64,000 nucleotides of DNA from an uncultured Alteromonadaceae bacterium (GTDB lineage Bacteria; Pseudomonadota; Gammaproteobacteria; Enterobacterales; Alteromonadaceae), in the NCBI GenBank assembly GCA_947501935.1, contig CANMXU010000003.1:124001-188000 (forward strand). Reading direction: 5' to 3'. The position numbers and the translations under genes were made by a program. How positions within the stretch are numbered: position 1 is the stretch's first letter; every line of letters starts with the position of its first letter. The notes beneath the pieces are model-generated. The model worked only from the letters and a program-made list of their open reading frames with translations. It ran no database searches and was not told where the DNA came from. Shown here in pieces: positions 63,529 through 64,000 of this stretch.

Positions 63529-64000
63529 AAACCGGTATTTTCCTGCTGCTAACTGTGCTGCTGAGTTTTACTGCGCCTGCCTATGCCGACTTAACCTTAT
63601 TCTCAATGAACGAAGGCGGGGTAAAGCAAGAATACAGCGTAAAGTTACAAATATTGCTGATGATGACAGCGCTAAGTTTGTTACCGGCGATGTTATTAAT
63701 GTTAACCAGTTTCACCCGTATTATTGTGGTATTGGCGATATTAAGGCAAGCGATGGGCTTGCAACAAACACCGCCGAATAAAGTATTAATTGGCATCGCT
63801 TTAACCCTGACCATTTTAATTATGAAACCGGTGTGGAGTGATATTCATGAAAATGCCTTTATTCCCTACGACAATGAAGACATTAGTTTTAATCAGGCGA
63901 TAAGCATTGCCAAAGTGCCGTTGCAAAAATTTATGCTGGCACAAACTCGCGAAACTGATCTTGAGCAAATGTTAAAAATAGCCAACGAACCTGCGTTAGC
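63525..64000 (+). CDS. fliP: Lateral flagellar export gate protein FliP, N-terminal part
   Basis: The first 158 codons of FliP; the rest lies right of the window. Signal peptide FLLLTVLLSFTAPAYA; conserved LQILLMMTALSLLPAMLLML, TSFTRIIVVLAILRQAMGLQ and QTPPNKVLIGIALTLTILIM. ATG overlaps the fliN stop (ATGA). fliQRflhBA would be expected to follow as in other lateral loci. Confidence 0.95.
   Translation, partial: MKTGIFLLLTVLLSFTAPAYADLTLFSMNEGGVKQEYSVKLQILLMMTALSLLPAMLLMLTSFTRIIVVLAILRQAMGLQQTPPNKVLIGIALTLTILIMKPVWSDIHENAFIPYDNEDISFNQAISIAKVPLQKFMLAQTRETDLEQMLKIANEPAL

Overview
The window looks like chromosome from a marine gammaproteobacterium of the order Alteromonadales, most like the Colwelliaceae (Colwellia/Thalassotalea type). 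The basis is low GC content, the acetate-symporter neighbourhood, and a complete lateral-type (Laf) flagellar locus of the Vibrio/Aeromonas kind. The assignment is inferred from gene content and protein character, not from a database search.

Bases 1-12.5 kb form an acetate-uptake neighbourhood: the start of acs (cut by the left edge), a 49-bp tandem repeat block, an outer-membrane porin, a DksA-type zinc-finger gene with a DUF465 gene, a DnaQ-like exonuclease with a cNMP/CBS/DUF294 protein, a DUF4212 + sodium:solute symporter pair, and a large symporter-domain hybrid histidine kinase resembling CrbS. A LuxR-type response regulator resembling CrbR lies at 27.1-27.8 kb. A palindrome built on TAGTCTA recurs upstream of acs, porin/dksA-like, the symporter operon and a chemoreceptor gene.

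Bases 12.5-30.3 kb are accessory: a probable beta-barrel protein, an Lrp regulator divergent from a gate-domain transporter, an ECF sigma/membrane protein/DUF3106 operon, a DUF4382/DUF5666 lipoprotein, then an oxygen-chemistry cluster. That cluster is a cyclooxygenase-like haem peroxidase converging on a chemoreceptor - lipoxygenase - RoxA-like dihaem cytochrome operon, and is a candidate oxylipin-forming and -sensing system. pepD and a small TPR-like gene follow.

Bases 30.4-64 kb hold the lateral flagellar locus: pilZ-lafU-T-S-F-E-D, lafC-B, lafA, an unknown gene, flgL-B, divergent flgA-M-N, fliJ-I-H-G-F-E-lafK-motY, and divergent fliM-N-P running off the right edge. An AAA ATPase/DUF4435 gene, probably defensive, sits between flgN and fliJ. 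The regulatory hierarchy is partly legible: a c-di-GMP-I (GEMM) riboswitch with an overlapping terminator lies in the leader of motY-lafK-fliEFGHIJ; sigma-54-type promoters, presumably LafK-activated, lie before flgB, lafD and fliM; and a shared sigma-28-type promoter (LafS) lies before lafA, flgM and fliM. FlgM is the matching anti-sigma factor. The PilZ gene joined to the lafTU motor genes adds a second possible c-di-GMP input.
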